DNA from: Diplosphaera chodatii
Lineage: Eukaryota; Chlorophyta; Trebouxiophyceae; Prasiolales; Stichococcaceae
Length of the DNA stretch: 64,000 nt
Reading direction: 5' to 3'
Assembly: GCA_032358165.1 (NCBI GenBank)
Contig: JAALGY010000062.1
Span: 1,736,001 to 1,800,000 of the forward strand
The translations under genes were made by a program, and so were the position numbers. Below are positions 58,300 through 64,000 of this stretch, in pieces. The notes under the pieces are model-generated. The model was not told where the DNA came from. It did not search any database and worked only from the letters and a program-made list of their open reading frames with translations. Positions within the stretch are counted from its first letter, which is position 1. Every line of letters starts with the position of its first letter.

Positions 58300-61200
58300 A
58301 TGGTCAGCACCAGGCGTAGGGGAGCCCCTGCACAGACGGCAGCGCATGTGGCTTCGCAGAATGACTTGCACCCAGGAGCTCCTGCAGCAGAGCCCACGTC
58401 ACATCCACTCACTGATGTGGAGGATCAGGTATAGCAGAACTGCCCTACACCGCTTCAGCTCTGCTCTGTCAAAGCCCCCTTTGCCCATGTGCATCCGTGT
58501 GCCTATGGTTAGTTTAATAGGATGGAACATCTGCATGAATCCAGCAGGCAGAGGTGCATGACGAGGCGCAAGGTGCCGAGATAGCTCCTGCGCTGGCTGA
58601 GGAGGCAGCTCCCGCAGCAGTGCCAGCAGAGCTGCCACCGGACATCCAGCAGGCGGCGGCGGAGGCAGCCGTTGCAGCGCTGGATGCAGGCGCGACGGCA
58701 GACGAGGCTATGGAAACTGCAGCCGACACAGCTGCAGACGCAGTGGAGGTCGAGGCGGAGGAAGCTGCAGACGCTGCTGCGGAGGCTGCAGCGACGGAGG
58801 CGACACCCATGGAGCCTGATGCAGTCGACACCATTGATGAACTACCTGCCGCTGACGACACCCCTGGCGAAGCCCTTGCGCCGGAGCTTGGAGCGGCTGC
58901 AGACCGCGTCGCCGCAATAGCTGATGCCGACCCCGCTGATGATGCTGCAGCGTCAGCGATGGACGTTGCAGCAGCTGAGGCAGCTGCAGCAGACACGCAG
59001 GCAGCCCAGCCTGCTGCTGCGCCTATGGCCACGCAGCAGGTGCAGCAGGACGATGCGCCGCCGAGCAGCCAGCAGGATAATGCCAGGAGGCCGCAGCCGC
59101 CCGAGGAGTGGGAGCTGATGGACATCCCCGAGGAGTGGCGACCGCTGCCGTTGCTGAAGGTACCTGGGTCATGAAACTGCATGTGAGCTGATGAAAACAC
59201 TTCCAGGCCTGCTGTGCATGATGCCGGTGCACCGCCCACATGATACCTTCCATAAGACGCAACCCTATCGATCTTCAACCCCGTTCCTTCGTAGGTCAGC
59301 AAGGTCCCAGAAGCCATGACAGAGGAACAGCTGCGCGCTGTGCTGGATGCAGCTGGTGTGCAAGCACACTCCATCAGCTATGAAGCGCCAGCATTGCACA
59401 TGAAAACAGCGTATGTGCGGCTGCCAGCGCCGCCGCTGCCTTGGTTGGCCAACGGCACGGCGGCGACTGGCAACGGCACGGAGCAGCTGCTCACATTGGC
59501 CGACACAGTCGATGCTGAGGAGGCAGCAATGGATGCTGGCGGCACCAAACTGGCAGGTGGGCAATGAGGATGTCCACAGTCGCTGTGCTGTCATTTCTGT
59601 ACACCTGGCCACAGCGACATCTGTCAGGTGACTGTGGTCGGTCGGCGCCGATCGTCGTCATGCCCTTGGGTGCAGGTGAGAGCGGCCAGGCGGACGGCGA
59701 CGCTGCAAGCGCCGATGCTGCCACTGCTGAGCCAGCACCAGTGGCTGAGGCAGCAGAAGGTGGTGACCCGGCTGCAGCAGATACCGCGCCAGCAGATGCT
59801 GTCGCCGCCAAAGCTGTCAGCGATCCACAGCCCTCTGGACAGGTCGGAACCCCGGCGAAGAATGGGCGTGGCGGTGCCAACGGTCGCGAGCGCCGCCCCA
59901 AAGTCGATGTGCAGCGCATTGCAGAGGTGAGGCAGCAGTACAGACGTGCCACTATGGGACATGCACATCCTGATTCTCTGCCCGGTGCCCATTTCATCCA
60001 CCGCACCTTCGTGGACGCTGCAGAGAGCATGATGGCTTGCTTGGTCAAACATGTTCATACTGCTCTTGATGCAGAATACGGTGAAGGCGCTCATCCGGGC
60101 CAAGCCCAGTTGGGAGGGCAAGGAACTGGCATTTGATGCAGTGCCACTCGCAACGCAGCTCTTCCTGGGCAATATCAGCAGGTGATGACATGTAGTCCTG
60201 ACACCATTGCTGTCATACGCAACTGCAGCTCAGCAAGGTACACTGGCAGGGCAAACTGCATGCTTACGTGCCTCGTGTTATCCTGTAGCGAGTGGAGCAG
60301 CGTCGATGCGATGCGGTCCGACCTTGCACAGTACGGACCCATCGAGCGAGCCTTCATCATGCACAATGCCGCAGGGCAAAGCAAGGTTAGCAGGTTATCT
60401 ACCCAGACACCATTCCCACCAGTTGGAATGGCACCCTGCAAGTGGTCCTGACCGGCACGCAACTGTGCAATTGCGTGAAGACTGATGAAATGAGAGGCAG
60501 CTGCAGGAGTTTGACATTGAAGTTGCCTCCTTGACTGCAGGACTATGGTTTCGTAGACTTTGCACAGCCCTCGGCAGCGGTGGCAGCCAAAGCGGCGCTT
60601 GAAAAGCGGAGCAGCGGCAGGTTTGGCGGCCCCCCCATGACTGAGCTTGCCAAGCCAGCCGTTTCGCTGCGCAAAGCGACCATGACGGTCGCCGAGAAGA
60701 AGGAGCAGGAGCGGAAGGAGGAAGAAGCGAAGGCCACAGCCGCTGTGGTGGATGCGGATGGCGAAGCTGCTGCCACTGCTGCACCTGACGCAGCCGCCGC
60801 AAACGGCACTGTCACTACCGCAGCAGCTGATGATGCCGCCGCTGCTGCTGCCGCTGAGCCAGACTCCAAGTCAGCCCAGCCTGCAAACGGCACTGCTGAT
60901 GCCACAGCGGATGGTGCCAGCGGTGCAGCACAGGCCACAGCCACACCTGCAGATGCGGCTGCAGCCACCGCAGCAGCAGACACGAAGCCTGCGCAGAGGC
61001 CGCACGGCCAAGTCAAGCTGCTGCAGGTGGGCTTTGCCAGCGGTTTGGTGCCTTGCTCCCTCGCCAGGTGGACATGCATAAGGGCGTCAGGTCCCTGCGG
61101 TGCAGTGTCAGGACTCAAGTTGAGTGATGCATGCAGGTGGAGTGGGCGGCACCGCGGTCGGTACCGCCGCTGTTCAGCCGTATCCTGTACGTTGGCAACC

Positions 61201-64000
61201 TACGACCGGTGCGTGCATGTGCCATCGCATGTTGGTTGTCAGTCCATCCTTAGGAATGCAGCACACCAGCAACCGTGCCCTCTCACTTGCTGTTGGACAT
61301 CGCAACTGGCACAGCCCCCAAACTGCCCATGTGCAGGCCAGCCGGGACAGCGGGCTGCTGAAGGGGTACTTCCATCAATTTGGCCGCGTGCGTGACGTTC
61401 ACCTACAGAAGGACAAGGTCACCTACGCCAGCAAGAACTTTGCCTTCATCACCTTTGCACACTCCCTGGATGCCGACAAGTACGCCGCCGCCCATCGGCT
61501 GCATGCTTTGCTTCCTCTTCCGACACCTCTGTTGCATTGCAGCCTTCTTGATTGTGTGCGCAGTGACGAGCATGCATGTTAATTCCTGCCCATGTGGCCC
61601 TGCTGCCCTTTTGCCTGTCATACTTACTGGATGCCAGCGGCATGCCGACCTTGTGCGCACTGGCAGCAGCTGTGCTCGCAGCGACTGCTGATTGGCGGCC
61701 TCTCTGCAAACAGGGCTTACAGGGCGCTGGAGGGGCCAGAGGACTCCAAGCTTGGGCCAGTGCTGGTCTCCCTGGCCAACCCCCTGAAGCAGGTGCCCCA
61801 CCTGACGCACAATCTTCCGATGTGTACGAAGATCCACCAGCAAACCATGCATTGACAGCGAGATGTCTGGCAGCTGGTGGGACTCCGGTGGACACAACTC
61901 AGTGTTGTGTGCACCCTGTCCGCAGGACGAGCGCAAGTCACGGATGGAGAGGGAGGCCGAGGTCCGCGGCGAGGCGCCCAACGCCAAGCGCGGGCGCCGC
62001 GACCGGGCGGGCGTCGGCGGGGGACCGCCCCCCGAGCGGCCCCGCCTCTGGGGCCCCGACGCAGGCCGCGGTGGGGTCCCGCATCACCTGGGAACCTCGC
62101 TGCGCAGCGCATCGCCCTGCTGTGTGCACCAACTGCACTGGCAGTTTCCTGACTGTATCCACACGGCATGTTAGTGCCAGACGCTGCTAGTACTCACTCG
62201 GCCGTAGTCTCTGACACTGCGTGTTGGCTCCCATTGGCCAGGCCGCGGTGGGCCCCCTGGTGGGCGAGGTGGACCGCCCGGCGCATTCCTCGGCGCCGGG
62301 GGCCGTGGCATGGTCTCCCTGGCAGCGGGCCGCATGGGCGGCCGCAGCAGCCCCGGCCCGGGATACGGCGCGGCAGCGGGGATGCGCGGTGGGCGGGGCG
62401 GCTTTGCTGGTCCGCCGCGGGCCATGATGCCCCCCAATGCAGGTGGCCGCACGATGCCGATGGGCGGCCGGGGCGGCTACAGGGCTCCCGGCGGCTACGG
62501 CGGCGCCGGCGTCGGCGTGGGCAGCTACCCGGGCGGGGGGCGCGGGCAGCCGCCGCCACCCCAGGGCATCCGTCCCAACTACCCGGGCCAAGGCGCTGGG
62601 CGCATGATGGGCGGCAGGCCGATGGGCAGGCCACAACAGAATTACGGCCACCAGGCACAGCAGGTGAGCCATGCCCCACACTCATACCACCAGCACTGCA
62701 AGCTTATGCATGCAGGCGTCGGTCGGGTGCACTGCATATCTGCTGTATGTGTGTGCTGCTGGTAGCGATCGTCATCAATATCTGTAGGATGTGATGGCGG
62801 CTCAGCTAGCGGCCGCGCAGCGTGCGGCGCAGCTGGCCGCCGCCGAGGCCGCGCGCTACCAGCAGGAGGCCGCCGCCGCCGCCCGACGGGTGTGCATGCT
62901 GTCTGTAGTGCTGTGCTTGACCTCAAGTCGCCAAGCTGTTGAGCAGCCGCTGCGGCATGTGACTTGCAGAGTGGGAATCTTCAGCACGTCAGTGTGATGT
63001 GTGTGCAGGCTGCGGCGGAGGCGGAGGCGCGCCGGAAGGCAGAGGAGGAGGCCCGCGCTGCAAGGGCCGCCGCAGCCCAGCGCGCCGCTGCTGCACAGCA
63101 GCAGCAGCAGCAGCAGCGGCAGCAGCAGCAGCAGCAGGTGGCCTCACATCCCTACGCTTGTCCTTCCTGCGCTTGACGTGGGCACGCCCTGCATGTGCAG
63201 GTTGATGCACTCATTCTAGACGTCCCGTGCTTTTGAGGCGCCTAAATAAGAGTGCTGAATGAGATGTCGAGGCACAGCTTGTACCATTCTTGCAAATGCA
63301 GTATGGCAGAGGCAGCAGCTATGACTACAGCACCGGTGTGCCAACTGCGCCACTCTACAACCGGGGCCAGGAAACTAGCGCCGGCTTTGGCAGCAGCGCC
63401 ATCGCATCTGGCTATGGCACCCAGGTAGAATGAGGAACCAGAGCAGCTGCGAACCTGAGCATGGAAGCATCTACATGCATGGACTGAATGGCCACCATCC
63501 TTCGTAAGGTCATCATGTCAACGTGCAGGGAGCTGCCAGCAATGCCGGTCAGTCGGGGTATCCCACACAGTCAGGCTACCCAGCAAGCAGCAGCGCGCTC
63601 GCGTCAGCCTACACTGGCGGCGGCGGCGGCGGCGCAGCAGCAGGGTACCCGGCTTCGACGCCGGGATACAGCACCTCCCAGCAGCAGTCCGGGTACGGCC
63701 CGCAGCAGGCGTCAGCGTACGGCTCAGCTGCGCAGCAGGCTTCACCTTACGGGGCGGCACAGCAGGCGTCACCCTATGGGTCCACAGCGCAGCAGCCTTC
63801 AGTTTACGGGACGACAGCACAGCAGCCGTCAGCTTATGGCTCCGCAGCACAGCAGGCGTCTGCGTATGGGGCTGTTGGACAGCAGGCGGCATCCGGCACC
63901 CCAGGGCAGCAGTCGGGGTATGGCACTGCTGCGCAGCAGACCGGCTACACTGCCACGGGACAGCAGGGTGGCTACAATACTACAGGGCAGCAGACGGGGT
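58300..64000 (+). CDS. RNA-binding protein: two RRMs, Gly/Arg-rich region, prion-like tail (partial)
   Basis: This is a nuclear or cytoplasmic RNA-binding protein of hnRNP type. ATG 58300 opens MVSTRRRGAPAQTAAHVASQ and splices in phase to QAEVHDEAQGAEIAPALAEE. A long Ala/Glu/Asp-rich acidic region follows (to about 59160). RRM1 is ATQLFLGNI (about 60144-60176) with SDLAQYGPIERAFIMHNAAG and DYGFVDFAQPSAAVAAKAAL (60541-60600). RRM2 is RILYVGNLRP (about 61181-61208) with LLKGYFHQFGRVRDVHLQKD and KNFAFITFAHSLDADKYAA; RNP1 and RNP2 are intact in both. Next come a charged segment (DERKSRMEREAEVRGEAPNA), a Gly/Arg/Pro-rich region (about 62235-62660), Ala/Gln helices (AAQLAAAQRAAQLAAAEAAR), a glutamine stretch, and a Gln/Gly/Ser/Tyr-rich tail that reaches the window edge. 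The stop lies outside the window. The tail should favour phase separation. Confidence 0.87.
63096..63137 (+). repeat. CAG repeat coding seven Gln, Arg, six Gln
   Basis: Fourteen consecutive codons, CAG except for one CGG, end directly at a GT donor. The tract lies between Ala-rich helices and the prion-like tail of the RRM protein. Confidence 0.93.
63657..64000 (+). repeat. Degenerate tandem repeat coding QQ-x-YG units
   Basis: A repeat of roughly 30-36 bp encodes units such as AQQASPYG, AQQPSVYG, AQQASAYG and GQQSGYG. It forms the low-complexity C-terminal tail of the RRM protein and continues beyond the window. Tyrosines recur about every 10-12 residues. Confidence 0.9.

Noticed and set aside
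1..64000. CRISPR array, rRNA, tRNA or bacterial-type operon
   Set aside because: No regularly spaced repeats, no recognisable rRNA or tRNA sequence, and all genes are intron-split with eukaryotic domains.

Overview
This window reads as nuclear DNA of a GC-rich green alga, most likely a chlorophyte. Nearly every gene is split into short exons (about 50-350 bp) with GT..AG introns, and there are no operons or bacterial signals. The gene set is plant-lineage eukaryotic: a muniscin-like TSET/TPLATE subunit, a plant-type SnRK2-like kinase, an algal TKL kinase with an ADVG motif, an ERD2 receptor and an HDEL-tailed GRP170. I cannot name a species. The models were assembled by hand from conserved protein segments, splice consensus and reading-frame phase. 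Gene ends supported by an ATG or stop are usually firm, and some internal exons are not.

Layout, left to right: Ku80 (321-5641, -); SET/MYND methyltransferase (6135-8568, +); SERINC membrane protein (9366-11680, +); ERD2 K/HDEL receptor (12150-13445, -); a very large PHD-zinc knuckle-PHD chromatin protein (14187-23300, +); a 1.5 kb gap; SnRK2-like kinase (24834-27720, +); TFIIS-N-domain protein with a polyQ tract (28864-31239, -); a membrane-anchored TKL kinase (32226-36037, +); SAP30 (36431-37504, -); GRP170/HYOU1 chaperone (38568-43638, -); a divergent SDR (44355-46136, +); a family-2 glycosyltransferase with an apparent frameshift (46200-47650, -); a coiled-coil protein (47927-50786, +); a multi-pass membrane protein (51291-52953, -); TML/muniscin (53289-57423, -); a small hypothetical gene (57491-58052, -); and an RRM protein with a prion-like tail that runs off the right edge (58300 onward, +).

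Neighbours mostly alternate in orientation, giving divergent pairs with short shared promoters (247-990 bp) and convergent pairs whose 3' ends almost touch (63 bp between the SDR and the glycosyltransferase). Functional themes recur but do not form one pathway: chromatin and transcription (SMYD-like, PZP protein, TFIIS-N, SAP30), DNA repair (Ku80), secretory pathway and ER folding (ERD2, GRP170, SERINC, TML) and signalling (SnRK2-like, TKL).

The observations most worth checking are an in-frame TAG before the HDEL-encoding exons of GRP170, a one-base frame break in the glycosyltransferase, two strong hairpins inside introns (Ku80 and SnRK2-like), and a Ku80 tail resembling the animal DNA-PKcs-binding end. 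I see no clearly new multi-gene system.
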